DNA of 64,000 bases. Source: Syntrophorhabdaceae bacterium. GTDB lineage: Bacteria > Desulfobacterota > Syntrophorhabdia > Syntrophorhabdales > Syntrophorhabdaceae. A program made the position numbers and the translations under genes. Each line of letters begins with the position of its first letter. The first letter of the stretch is position 1. Under the pieces are notes generated by a model. The model saw only the letters and a list, made by a program, of their open reading frames with translations, did no database searches and had not been told where the DNA came from. Below are positions 23,512 through 32,751 of this stretch, piece after piece. The stretch covers positions 49,133-113,132 of the forward strand of contig JAOAGQ010000043.1 of the NCBI GenBank assembly GCA_026415675.1, given 5' to 3'.

Positions 23512-24876
23512 ATGAAGTTAAGAGAGGCTATATCTTCTTTCCTTTTGATCCCGATCGGCAAGACATTAAGCGGCAGGCACTATTTCAAGGCAAAGGCATA
23601 CCAGAGGTTACTCGAAGGGATGGAGAGAAGACCAATCGACGAGATCGAGGCATTTCAAAATATAAGGCTCAAACAGATGATAGAGTATGCCTATGAGAAC
23701 ACTCCGTATTACAGGGAACTCTTCGATAGAGAGGGGATAGTGCCATCGGATATAAAGGGAAGGGATGACCTAAAGGGAGTACCCTTTTTGACAAAGGATA
23801 TCCTTAACAGAAACTTAGACAGACTTATCTCCCGCAATGTAAAACCTAAAGATTTAAGAAAGGTCTCTACAGGGGGTACAACAGGTACACCGATCACCTT
23901 CTTCCGGGACCACAGGAGCGAGTGGATGGTCGATGGGAGCAACTGGCGATTCTGGAGGTACTGTAAATACGAACTGGGACACACCCTCGCGAAACTGTGG
24001 GGAAATGAAAACGACCTTTTGCAATCGGTAAACCTTTACGGAAAACTAAAGGCCGTGATGGATAACGAGACTGCGCTCAACTTCTATGACCTCTCAGAGG
24101 AGAGATTAAAGGGTTACGTGGCGTTCATAAAGAAAAAGAGGCCGAGGATCTGGAAGGGCTTTTCATCGGCGGTATATACGTTTATGAGGGATACAAAAAG
24201 ACATAACGAAGAGATACCCCTTCCCGAGGCGGTGATCATCACATCGGACAGGATAGAGGAGGCTCAGAGGAAAGAATTGAACGAATTTTTCAACAATCGT
24301 GTGTTTGACGAATACGGGTGTCGTGAGTTCAGTATCCTCGGTTTTGAATGCGAAGCCCATAAAGGGATACACGTAGGGATGGAGAATGCGATAATAGAGA
24401 TTGTACCTGGGAACAACGAATCAGGTTATGGGGAGGTCGTCGTCACATCCCTTATAAACTGGGGTATGCCTTTTATAAGGTACAGGCTCGGTGACTCAAG
24501 TATCTTTGCCGAGGGGGATTGCCCCTGTGGGAGAAAACTACCCCGCTTAAAGTCCATAGGAGGCCGAATAGCCGATTTCGTCGTCACAAAGAGTAGAAAA
24601 CTCATCTATGGCGACTTCTTCGCCCACCTCCTATACGGCACAAAAGGTATTGAGCACTACAGGGTGATACAGGAGGAGGCGGGAAGGGTTATAGTACTTT
24701 TAGAAAAGAACGAATTTTACAGTGAAGAGGAGACAAAAAGGGTTCTCTCCCAGTTTGAAGAGATGGTAAAGGATGACCTGGAGATAGAGATCCTCTTCGT
24801 CGATAAGATAGAGATGCACGCCTCCGGGAAAAGACGGTCTGTGATCTCAAAGATAAGCAAAGAGTACCTCCCCTGA
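23512..24876 (+). CDS. Phenylacetate-CoA ligase-like adenylate-forming enzyme (PaaK/CapK)
   Basis: A 454-residue member of the PaaK/CapK family. The nucleotide-binding loop is STGGTTGTPITFF near residues 123-135, with further adenylation motifs VFDEYGCREFS and FIRYRLGDSS. The C-terminal lysine region reads ASGKRRSVISKI. Members in capsule loci are linked to acyl or amino-acid decoration of the polymer, but no reaction has been fixed for most of them. It lies between a glycosyltransferase and an asparagine synthase homologue, a pairing frequent in exosortase-type loci. Confidence 0.85.
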   Translation: MKLREAISSFLLIPIGKTLSGRHYFKAKAYQRLLEGMERRPIDEIEAFQNIRLKQMIEYAYENTPYYRELFDREGIVPSDIKGRDDLKGVPFLTKDILNRNLDRLISRNVKPKDLRKVSTGGTTGTPITFFRDHRSEWMVDGSNWRFWRYCKYELGHTLAKLWGNENDLLQSVNLYGKLKAVMDNETALNFYDLSEERLKGYVAFIKKKRPRIWKGFSSAVYTFMRDTKRHNEEIPLPEAVIITSDRIEEAQRKELNEFFNNRVFDEYGCREFSILGFECEAHKGIHVGMENAIIEIVPGNNESGYGEVVVTSLINWGMPFIRYRLGDSSIFAEGDCPCGRKLPRLKSIGGRIADFVVTKSRKLIYGDFFAHLLYGTKGIEHYRVIQEEAGRVIVLLEKNEFYSEEETKRVLSQFEEMVKDDLEIEILFVDKIEMHASGKRRSVISKISKEYLP

Positions 24877-24886
24877 GGAAAAGCCT

Positions 24887-26875
24887 ATGTGTGGTATAGG
24901 TGGTGTTGTCGATTTAGAAAAAAGGGCCGTTGAGCCTGAGACACTCCTATTGATGTCAAAGGCCATATCCCATAGAGGAACAGACGATGAGGGTTATATC
25001 CTCATATCCACTTTAACATCAGGGTACAGGACATACGCAGGAGAGGATAGCGTCCTCGAGATAAAAGGGGAGATGCCCGTACTAAATAAGGGTGCCAACA
25101 CTGGAGGCATGGATGTAGGTCTATGCCACAGGAGGTTCTCCATAATAGACCTCTCCTTTCGGGGTCACCAGCCCTTTATGGATTGGGAAAAGAGATGCTC
25201 CATCGTATTCAACGGGGAGATCTTCAATTATCTTGAGTTAAGGGAAGAGCTCGAGAGGAGGGGCCATAAATTTTTCTCCTCCTCTGACACAGAGGTAATA
25301 GCCGAGGCATACAAGGAATGGGGGCCAGACTCTTTTGGCCTTTTAAACGGGTTCTGGGCGATAGCCCTCTTCGATTTTAAGAACTCATCACTCATCTTGA
25401 GCAGGGACCGCCTCGGAAAAAAACCTCTATACTGGACGAAAAAGGGGGGTAGAATCTATTTTGCATCGGAGATCAAGGCGATACTTCAGGTCCCTGAACT
25501 AAAAAGAGGCACTGTAAAGGTGAATGAAGAGGTCGCTTATTACTGGCTCGAATACGGTTTCAGAGATTTTATCGATGCGACGTTTTTTGACGACATATAC
25601 TCTCTCCCTCCTGCCTCATGGACCTATGTAGATAACGATTTTCCCAATAATATGAGATTTTACTGGGGGATTCCTGAGAGGAGGATGAAGGAGAGGGAGA
25701 TACCGGTAGATGAAGCATCGAGTAGACTCAAAGAGATCATAAAGGATGCGGTAAAGATCCGGTTGAGGGCCGATGTGCCCTGGAGTATAGAGTTAAGCGG
25801 TGGCCTCGATTCATCATCGATCGTCGCTATTGCCTCTCAGATTGCCCAGAATAGACCCCACGTCATTACAGTCCGCTTTCCTGAGGAGGAGTGGAATGAA
25901 GAACCCTATGCAAGATCCATCGCCCAAAACCTAAACGTAGACTACCACGTGATAGACCCGCCCATCGCAAATGCATGGCAGCAACTCATGGCGTTTACCT
26001 ATCTCCATGAGGAACCCTACCACTCCCCCAACCTGAGGGTATTCCAGCTCTACTGGAGCATTATGAGGTCACAGGGTACAAAGATATCGCTACAGGGGAC
26101 AGGCGGGGATGAACTATTCGCGGGGTATAACTACTATTTCCCTTTAGCCCTGATCGATGGGGTTAAGGGGTTTGATATAACAGGGGTTATTAAAAATCTC
26201 CTCAAATGGACAGAGTATCGCCAGGGTGTACACGCCAATATGAGGCTTATCTTCTATTTCCTCCGAACACTATTACCCTGGGTCAGGGTAAAACACAGGT
26301 TCAAAAATTTCATAAGGATAAAACCTCCGGAGGGGAAAGGGATCCCCTTCAAATCCTTTCAAGATGCCCTGTTAAGCGATATGACAAGGACAAAGATGAG
26401 GTACTGGCTTTTATCCTTTGATAAGAATTCCATGGGTATACCCATTGAAGTCCGCTCCCCCCTCCTCGATTACAGGGTTGTGGATTTTGCGATGTCCTTG
26501 CCCCTATCTTACCTAATAAAGGATGGGTGGCATAAATGGATCCTGAGAAAGACCATGGAGGACGTACTTCCAAAGGATGTGGTCTGGAGAGAGAAGAAGA
26601 TGGGCTTTCCCTTCCCCTATGAGAGGTTTATCTCTGAGAGCAATGAGATTATAAATCTCATAATGAAAGAGGCCCATAACCCTTACCTCGATTTCTCCCG
26701 TCAGGAACTCTTCAGGGATAACTGGTATGTGATAAGTTTCATCCTCTGGTATGAACTCTTTATAAATAGAAATCAAAACCTCTTCACCAAAATCGAACTC
26801 CTCGCAAATAATAGAAACCCCTCCCCTTCCCTTCCGTATACCCCTCAATATCTTAGAGAGTTTTCGTTTTCTTAG
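24887..26875 (+). CDS. Asparagine synthase (glutamine-hydrolysing) homologue, polysaccharide-locus type
   Basis: This 662-residue AsnB-type protein begins MCGIGGV, so Cys2 is the glutaminase nucleophile after methionine removal. Residues to ~230 form the class II glutaminase (SIVFNGEIFNY, SSDTEVI). The synthetase domain has the pyrophosphate loop SGGLDSSS and GTGGDELFAGYNYY. In sugar loci such enzymes amidate uronic acids or other carboxylates rather than make free asparagine. A uronic acid product of the WbpA-E pathway here would be a logical substrate; that is inference. It directly precedes the flippase gene. Confidence 0.88.
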   Translation: MCGIGGVVDLEKRAVEPETLLLMSKAISHRGTDDEGYILISTLTSGYRTYAGEDSVLEIKGEMPVLNKGANTGGMDVGLCHRRFSIIDLSFRGHQPFMDWEKRCSIVFNGEIFNYLELREELERRGHKFFSSSDTEVIAEAYKEWGPDSFGLLNGFWAIALFDFKNSSLILSRDRLGKKPLYWTKKGGRIYFASEIKAILQVPELKRGTVKVNEEVAYYWLEYGFRDFIDATFFDDIYSLPPASWTYVDNDFPNNMRFYWGIPERRMKEREIPVDEASSRLKEIIKDAVKIRLRADVPWSIELSGGLDSSSIVAIASQIAQNRPHVITVRFPEEEWNEEPYARSIAQNLNVDYHVIDPPIANAWQQLMAFTYLHEEPYHSPNLRVFQLYWSIMRSQGTKISLQGTGGDELFAGYNYYFPLALIDGVKGFDITGVIKNLLKWTEYRQGVHANMRLIFYFLRTLLPWVRVKHRFKNFIRIKPPEGKGIPFKSFQDALLSDMTRTKMRYWLLSFDKNSMGIPIEVRSPLLDYRVVDFAMSLPLSYLIKDGWHKWILRKTMEDVLPKDVVWREKKMGFPFPYERFISESNEIINLIMKEAHNPYLDFSRQELFRDNWYVISFILWYELFINRNQNLFTKIELLANNRNPSPSLPYTPQYLREFSFS

Positions 26876-26878
26876 CCT

Positions 26879-28321
26879 GTGTCCTTAAAAAGACAGACCA
26901 TAACAGGGCTGAAATGGAGTACTATAAATAGCGGGGTCGTATCGATCCTCGCCTTTATACGTTTATGGATCCTCGCCCTGCTCCTCTCCCCTGAGGATTT
27001 TGGTTTAATGGCCATGGTACTTACCGTGATCGACCTTGCCATGTCTTATGCGGATACGGGGCTTAGTGCCGCCATCATCCACAGACAGAATGCGGACAGA
27101 AAAGAGTTATCGAGCCTCTACTGGCTGAATGTAGCCTCCGGTTTTATCCTCTTTTTTATTATATGGGCATTAACACCGATTGTCGTTATGTTCTATAAGG
27201 AACCGAGGCTAAATCTCCTCTTGCCTATATCCTCCCTTGCCTTTATCATAAGCTCCTTCAGCAACCAGTTCGGGGTCCTTTTGCAGAGGGATGTGGAATT
27301 CTCTACCCTCGCGAAACAGGAAATAATATCCACCTTTACAGGGACGATCATCGCGATAATCCTCGCATTTTCGGGGTTTAAGGTCTGGTCCCTCCTTTTA
27401 GGTCAACTCTCCGGGGTTGCTACAAAGACTACACTCCTTCTATTTTTAGGCCTCAAACGTTACAGACCACTCTTATATTTTTCAACAAAAGACCTGAAAG
27501 GTTTTTTTAGCTTTGGCCTCTACCAGATGGCGGATCGGACCATAAACTACCTCTCGGGGAGGATGGATCAACTCTTAATAGGCAACCTCTTGGGGGCAGA
27601 GGTACTTGGCTACTACAATTTCGCCTTCAATCTCGTCATGCAGCCCCTGTTCAAGATAAACTCCGTGATTACCGTTGTGATGTTCCCTGTCTTTGCAAAG
27701 ATCCAGGATGACCTTGAACGGTTGAGAAAGGGTTTCGTTGAACTCATACGTTTTATCTTCTCCATCAATGCCCCGATCCTCATAGGGCTCGTCTCCATCT
27801 CCCAGATGGCAATCGTTTTGGTCTTCGGGGATAAATGGTCAGGAAGCATCATCTTTATCCAGATCCTCGCCTTTGTTGCCCTTTTGAGGAGTACCAATGA
27901 CCCCATAGCGAGTATAGGCCTTGCGAAGGGCAGGGCCAAGCTCCTCTTTTTGTGGAACCTCTATTCGGTTATCGCCAACTTTCTATTCATGTACGTGGGA
28001 TACAAAATTTTTAATGTTGCAGGTATCGCCCTTGGCCTTCTGGCGGTGAGGATTCTCTTTGTTCCCCTAAATTACGTCTATATAATCCAACCCACCATAG
28101 GTAATTGTGGCCTCGACTACTTCAGAAATATGGCAAGACCCATATCCCTTTCGATGGTTATGGCGATTATCGTCGCATTTCTGAACACCCATTTAAGACA
28201 TACCCCTGTAAACCTTATACTCGCAATATGTATCGGGGCCACTATCTATCTGGTACTTCTATATCTCTTCGATAGGGGTATACTCTTGAAAGTAAAGGAG
28301 CAACTCCGCAAAAGTCCATAA
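26879..28321 (+). CDS. Wzx-like polysaccharide flippase (MOP superfamily)
   Basis: The 480-residue protein is almost entirely hydrophobic, with about 12-14 transmembrane segments. The N-terminal MSLKRQTITGLKWSTI and the first helices (LLLSPEDFGLMAMVLTVID, YADTGLSAAIIHRQ) are typical of the lipopolysaccharide/colanic acid exporter group. It would flip the lipid-linked repeat unit to the periplasm for polymerisation. It starts with GTG three bases after the asparagine synthase stop. With Wzz, Wza and the polymerase-like gene at 35214 it completes a Wzx/Wzy-type pathway. Confidence 0.9.
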   Translation: MSLKRQTITGLKWSTINSGVVSILAFIRLWILALLLSPEDFGLMAMVLTVIDLAMSYADTGLSAAIIHRQNADRKELSSLYWLNVASGFILFFIIWALTPIVVMFYKEPRLNLLLPISSLAFIISSFSNQFGVLLQRDVEFSTLAKQEIISTFTGTIIAIILAFSGFKVWSLLLGQLSGVATKTTLLLFLGLKRYRPLLYFSTKDLKGFFSFGLYQMADRTINYLSGRMDQLLIGNLLGAEVLGYYNFAFNLVMQPLFKINSVITVVMFPVFAKIQDDLERLRKGFVELIRFIFSINAPILIGLVSISQMAIVLVFGDKWSGSIIFIQILAFVALLRSTNDPIASIGLAKGRAKLLFLWNLYSVIANFLFMYVGYKIFNVAGIALGLLAVRILFVPLNYVYIIQPTIGNCGLDYFRNMARPISLSMVMAIIVAFLNTHLRHTPVNLILAICIGATIYLVLLYLFDRGILLKVKEQLRKSP

Positions 28322-28344
28322 ATTTTATCGAAAAAGGAGAAGGG

Positions 28345-30039
28345 ATGTTGTTAAAAGATTCGCCTTCCTTTAAGAGTTATTGTTTGGCCCTTACTCTAAG
28401 AGTTCTCTCGATTTTCTTGCTCTCCATCTGCGTTGCCTGTGGCTCCGATAGGCCTGTCACATACTATGTGGATTTTTTGGGGGGGAACGATAAAAATAGT
28501 GGCGACTCCCCCACTGCCCCCTTTAAACATGCCCCGGGGGATAAAAATGCAAAAGACAAGGCGGCAGGGGTAAAACTTAAAGGGGGGGACAGGGTGATTT
28601 TTAAAGGGGGAGTGGCATACAAAGGTACCATACCCCTTAAATGGTCAGGGGAGGCAGGGAAAGAGATTGTCTACGATGGTAATACGGAAAATCAATTCGG
28701 CAAGGGCAGGGCTATCCTTGACGGTGATAATATGGCATACGATGCTGCCTTCGATTTAACGGAGAAAAAAGGTTTTGCCACGGTGAATACGATTATAAAA
28801 CAACTTAGAAAAAAGGGGATCCCCGTACCATCCTTCTTCGATTTCAAGAAAAAGACAGGCTTTATAAAGATACAGGGGTTTGAGATTACAGGTTACGGTA
28901 AGTACGGGGTATACCTCCATAGCGCAAACGATGTGGTTGTCAAAGACTGCCACATCCACAGGATAAGCGACTGGAATCTTGCCAGATGCAAAGGCAAGGG
29001 TTGTCATATGGATTATGTGCATAATCTCGGTACGGGTATTTACATAACGGGGGATTCGATGAACGTTATGGTGGATCGATGTGAGATAGAGAGGGTTGGT
29101 CACTGCGGTATAAAGATACAGGGTAACATCCAGGATGTGGAGGTGAAAAACTGCGACCTCCATGACTATATACACTGGATGATCGATATTTCACCCCTCT
29201 CTTCAAATCAGGTTCTCTCCAACATATACATCCATGACAACAAACTGAGGGATCTTTACCACTACGCCTCTTCCTGGTGGACATCCTACAAAGGGGGAGG
29301 GGCCCACCCTGAGGATGAAAAGGTAAATCCAGGTGTCGGTGAAAACCCCCATCTCGATGGCATCTTCATAAGAAACCCTACAGAAGGGGTGCTCGACAAT
29401 ATAAGGGTCTATAACAACGACTTCTATCTCGACAAAAGGTTCAACGACAACGGCGGTACCGCTATGCTATTTGCCTCTCAGATAGGACCCTACGACTCCC
29501 TGTACATCTATAACAACACGTTCCAGTACTGTTATATGCACCTCGTGATGTCCCTTTATGCCACAGGGGGAGAAATCCATGTGTATAACAACACGTTCTA
29601 TATGAAGGATAAAAGCGCAGTGAGAATAAGCGGGAATGGCAAATTTTTCGTTAAAAATAACATATTCTATCTGGAAAACGGCCTAGCGATAAATATCGAC
29701 GATGTGAAAACAAGGAGACAGGTACAGTCCGATTACAATATCTTCAGGCAGGGGGGGAGACACCTCGTATTTGACGGCACATGGATAAGTTCCCTCTCTG
29801 ACTGGCAGTCGATAAGCGGCCAGGATCTAAACTCACTTGTTGCCCAGGATATGAAATTTATGGCTCCCCAAGATATTGAGAATGCGGCAAAGAGCGATTT
29901 AAGGCTGGATATCGGTTCCCCTGCTATCAGAAAAGGTACGGATTTGAGCAAATTCTTCGCTATAGACAGAAAGGGTATGGAGAGACCAAAAGGTAAGCCC
30001 TGGGACATAGGGGCATTCCAGTTTGAGGAGAAAAGATAA
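28345..30039 (+). CDS. Right-handed beta-helix lipoprotein (putative polysaccharide lyase or epimerase)
   Basis: This 564-residue exported protein has a signal peptide (LRVLSIFLLSICVAC) ending in a lipobox-like cysteine at residue 32. After YYVDFLGGNDKNSG, a motif common at the start of secreted beta-helix proteins, the body repeats N-rich turns such as VVVKDCHIHRI, VMVDRCEIERVG, VEVKNCDLHDY, LSNIYIHDNKL and IRVYNNDFY. This is the parallel beta-helix pattern of pectate lyases and AlgG-type epimerases. It probably trims or modifies the polymer in the periplasm or at the outer membrane. Catalytic residues cannot be assigned by eye. Confidence 0.82.
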   Translation: MLLKDSPSFKSYCLALTLRVLSIFLLSICVACGSDRPVTYYVDFLGGNDKNSGDSPTAPFKHAPGDKNAKDKAAGVKLKGGDRVIFKGGVAYKGTIPLKWSGEAGKEIVYDGNTENQFGKGRAILDGDNMAYDAAFDLTEKKGFATVNTIIKQLRKKGIPVPSFFDFKKKTGFIKIQGFEITGYGKYGVYLHSANDVVVKDCHIHRISDWNLARCKGKGCHMDYVHNLGTGIYITGDSMNVMVDRCEIERVGHCGIKIQGNIQDVEVKNCDLHDYIHWMIDISPLSSNQVLSNIYIHDNKLRDLYHYASSWWTSYKGGGAHPEDEKVNPGVGENPHLDGIFIRNPTEGVLDNIRVYNNDFYLDKRFNDNGGTAMLFASQIGPYDSLYIYNNTFQYCYMHLVMSLYATGGEIHVYNNTFYMKDKSAVRISGNGKFFVKNNIFYLENGLAINIDDVKTRRQVQSDYNIFRQGGRHLVFDGTWISSLSDWQSISGQDLNSLVAQDMKFMAPQDIENAAKSDLRLDIGSPAIRKGTDLSKFFAIDRKGMERPKGKPWDIGAFQFEEKR

Positions 30040-30632
30040 TGTTTATAAAAGCCCTTGGCCTTTCATCGATAAATATATACAGGCTCTTTGTCCGTATCCG
30101 GGCAAAGGCCTTCTCCATACTGATAAGCGGTGCTTTCCATAGCTTTGGGAGAAGAAGTGTTATCATGCCCCCCCTTCGCATCTCAGGGGAAAAAAGGATC
30201 GGAATAGGCAACGGGGTCTTCATCGGCCCCGACTCATGGCTTCTTGTAATGGACGGGGGACATAAGGATAATGTGGCGATACATATCGGCGACGGGGTAA
30301 GTGCGGTAGGTTCTTTAATCCTCTCCGCGGTAAAAAGTGTAACGCTGGAAGAGGATGTCCTCTTCGCAAAGAATGTCTATGTGTCGGACCACATGCACAG
30401 ATATAGAGAGACAGGCATCCCTGTCCTCTCCCAGGGGTTTGATAAGATAGAGCCTGTCCTTATAAAAAGAGGGGCGTGGATAGGGCAGAATGTGGTGATT
30501 TGTCCCGGGGTCACAATAGGGGAGGGCTCAGTTATAGGGGCGAATTCTGTGGTAACTGAAAGTGTACCCGATTTTTCCCTTGCCGTTGGAGCCCCTGCGA
30601 GGGTGGTGAAGAGATTTAAAAATAGCGTTTAA
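30039..30632 (+). CDS. Hexapeptide-repeat acyltransferase (WcaF/CysE-like)
   Basis: This 197-residue left-handed beta-helix protein has imperfect hexapeptides (KRIGIGNGVFIGPDSWLLV, IGQNVVICPGVTIGEGSV). The catalytic loop VYVSDHMHRYRE is followed by the C-terminal VIGANSVVTESVPDFSLAVG and a PARVVKRF end typical of sugar O-acetyltransferases. It likely acetylates a sugar in the cytoplasm. The start ATG shares a base with the beta-helix gene's stop (TAATG), so the two genes are coupled. Confidence 0.86.
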   Translation: MFIKALGLSSINIYRLFVRIRAKAFSILISGAFHSFGRRSVIMPPLRISGEKRIGIGNGVFIGPDSWLLVMDGGHKDNVAIHIGDGVSAVGSLILSAVKSVTLEEDVLFAKNVYVSDHMHRYRETGIPVLSQGFDKIEPVLIKRGAWIGQNVVICPGVTIGEGSVIGANSVVTESVPDFSLAVGAPARVVKRFKNSV

Positions 30633-30646
30633 TAAAACCACCGGAC

Positions 30647-31990
30647 ATGGAACATCAGGTACTCTTCATAGCCTACCATTTTCCCCCTGTAGGAGGGGCC
30701 GGTGTCCAGAGAACTGTGGGGTTTGTCAAGCACCTCCCCGAATTCGGTCTTCTCCCTGTTGTAGTCACAGGAGCAGGCCCTGATGAAGGACGATGGACCC
30801 CTGAAGACCAAGTTTTTATGAGCCGTATCCCAAAAGAGGTGGTCATATATAGGACGGAAGCCATGGGAAAAGGGTTAAGGGAAAATAAGGTCTCAAGATT
30901 TTTGAGGCGCCTTCTCTGCCTTGATGGACCCTTTGCCCGATGGTGGATCCCCGCTTCGATAAAACAGGGGGAGAAGGCCATCAAAGAACAGGGGATAAGG
31001 CTCATACTGGCCACCATGTCACCCTTTGAGAGTGCCATTGTTGCTGCTACGCTATCGAGGCGATTCAAGATACCGTGGATAGCGGATTTAAGGGACCCGT
31101 GGGCCCTCGATGAGATGCAGGTCTACTATTCATCCATCCATAGGCGCATTCATAAAAAAAGGATGCATAACGCCCTTTCAAGTGCCTCCGGGATCATCAT
31201 GAATACTCCGGAGGCTGTCCGTGCACTGAAAAAGGCATTTCCCGACTTTGAAGAAAAGGATGTTATATGTATTACAAACGGCTTTGACCCTCAGGATTTT
31301 GATGGCCCTACCCCTTCAAGAGATGAAAAGACCTTCAGGATAGTCCATTCGGGGTATTTCCACACAGAACTCGGGATGGATCTCGAGAGAAAGAGGGTGC
31401 TACTTAAACTCTTCGGAGGGATAGACAAGGGCGTAAGAATCATCACACGGTCCCATCTATTCCTTATTAAGGCCCTCGAAGAGGCGATAGCGATTCGTCC
31501 TGAAATCAAAAAAGACCTCGAGGTACGCTTTATAGGTATCGCGGATAAGACGGATGTGGCCATAGCAAAAAGAAGCCCCCTGGCCAATTATATACATTTT
31601 ACTGGTTACCTCCCCCACAACGAGAGCGTAAAGGAGATCAGGATGGCGGATCTTCTTTTTCTGCCCATGCATAACATTGAGCCCCGGACAAGGGCCACGA
31701 TTGTCCCAGGAAAACTATACGAGTATATGGCCACAGAAAAGCCCATAATCGGGGCAGTCCCCGAAGGGGATGCAAAGGATTTCCTTATAAAAAGCGGTCT
31801 TGGTATAATAGTTGAGCCTGACGATGAGAAAAATATGGCAAAAAAGATCCTGGACGTGTATAATGCGTGGAGAAAAAAGGAAATGATCGTCACCCCAAAC
31901 AGGCCATTTATAAGGCAATTCGAGAGGAAACGCCTAACGGAACAGCTTGCAGAAGAGATAAAGGCACATATGGTTAGAGGGATATGTTAA
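30647..31990 (+). CDS. Family 4-like glycosyltransferase
   Basis: This 447-residue GT-B protein opens with AYHFPPVGGAGVQRTVGFVKHL, characteristic of the group of glycosyltransferases with a glycine-rich acceptor loop. The donor-binding half contains IVHSGYFHTELG and PGKLYEYMATEKPIIGAV, the equivalent of the EX7E motif. A segment ITNGFDPQDFDGP lies between the domains. It would add a further sugar to the repeat unit. The ribosome-binding site is weak. Its end overlaps the methyltransferase gene by seven bases. Confidence 0.87.
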   Translation: MEHQVLFIAYHFPPVGGAGVQRTVGFVKHLPEFGLLPVVVTGAGPDEGRWTPEDQVFMSRIPKEVVIYRTEAMGKGLRENKVSRFLRRLLCLDGPFARWWIPASIKQGEKAIKEQGIRLILATMSPFESAIVAATLSRRFKIPWIADLRDPWALDEMQVYYSSIHRRIHKKRMHNALSSASGIIMNTPEAVRALKKAFPDFEEKDVICITNGFDPQDFDGPTPSRDEKTFRIVHSGYFHTELGMDLERKRVLLKLFGGIDKGVRIITRSHLFLIKALEEAIAIRPEIKKDLEVRFIGIADKTDVAIAKRSPLANYIHFTGYLPHNESVKEIRMADLLFLPMHNIEPRTRATIVPGKLYEYMATEKPIIGAVPEGDAKDFLIKSGLGIIVEPDDEKNMAKKILDVYNAWRKKEMIVTPNRPFIRQFERKRLTEQLAEEIKAHMVRGIC

Positions 31991-32748
31991 AGAAAAAGGC
32001 TATCGATGCGGTAAGGTATCTATTTAATCGGCTTGGCATCCAGCTTATAAAGACAGAGCATTGGCCCTTCGGTGTAGACTGGATAAGGGATATTGGGTAT
32101 TTTGGCAATAAATACGGGATCAAAGTGGCCTTCGATATAGGTGCCCACTCGGGAAAGATAAGTACTCGAATCTCGAAAACCTACACCCAATGCAGGGTCT
32201 TTGCCTTTGAGCCCGTTCCTGCAACATACGGTAAACTTCTTGATAACATACGGGGTAATCCCATGATAACACCGTTTCAGATAGCGATCGGGGATAGACC
32301 AGGCAAGGGTACCATAACGAATATCCCCCTTTCAGGCCAGAATACGATGCTTGTCGGAGAAAAAGGGGATGTCGAGACGATTGAGGTTGAGGTGGATACG
32401 GTGGATAACTTCTGTATGAAAAACAACATCTCAAAGATAAATATCATGAAAACGGATACAGAAGGTTATGACCTGAAGGTGTTGTACGGTGCCCAGAGAC
32501 TCCTTGAAGAGAAGGCCATAGATTTCATCGTTCTTGAGTGCGATTTTTTAAAAAGGGAGGATGAACCCCACACCCCCTTTATCGAGATTTTCGACTATCT
32601 TAAGGGTTATAACTTTAATGTTGTCTCCTTCTACACATCCGGGGTCGATGACCTGGGATGGGTATGGGGGGATGTACTTTTTAAAAATATATCCGGGTCA
32701 AGGCCTGGACGTATATCCGGTTCCCCTGAAAACAAAAAACAAAACTGA
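31984..32748 (+). CDS. FkbM-family methyltransferase
   Basis: This 254-residue SAM-dependent methyltransferase is of the FkbM type. The SAM-binding motif I is VAFDIGAHSGKIS, motif II is VFAFEPVPATYGKL, and NIMKTDTEGYDLKVLYG supplies the acidic motif of the family. In polysaccharide loci FkbM proteins O-methylate a sugar, sometimes the terminal one to stop chain growth. It overlaps the upstream glycosyltransferase and sits three bases before the MBOAT gene. No signal peptide, so cytoplasmic. Confidence 0.87.
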   Translation: MLKKKAIDAVRYLFNRLGIQLIKTEHWPFGVDWIRDIGYFGNKYGIKVAFDIGAHSGKISTRISKTYTQCRVFAFEPVPATYGKLLDNIRGNPMITPFQIAIGDRPGKGTITNIPLSGQNTMLVGEKGDVETIEVEVDTVDNFCMKNNISKINIMKTDTEGYDLKVLYGAQRLLEEKAIDFIVLECDFLKREDEPHTPFIEIFDYLKGYNFNVVSFYTSGVDDLGWVWGDVLFKNISGSRPGRISGSPENKKQN

Positions 32749-32751
32749 ACC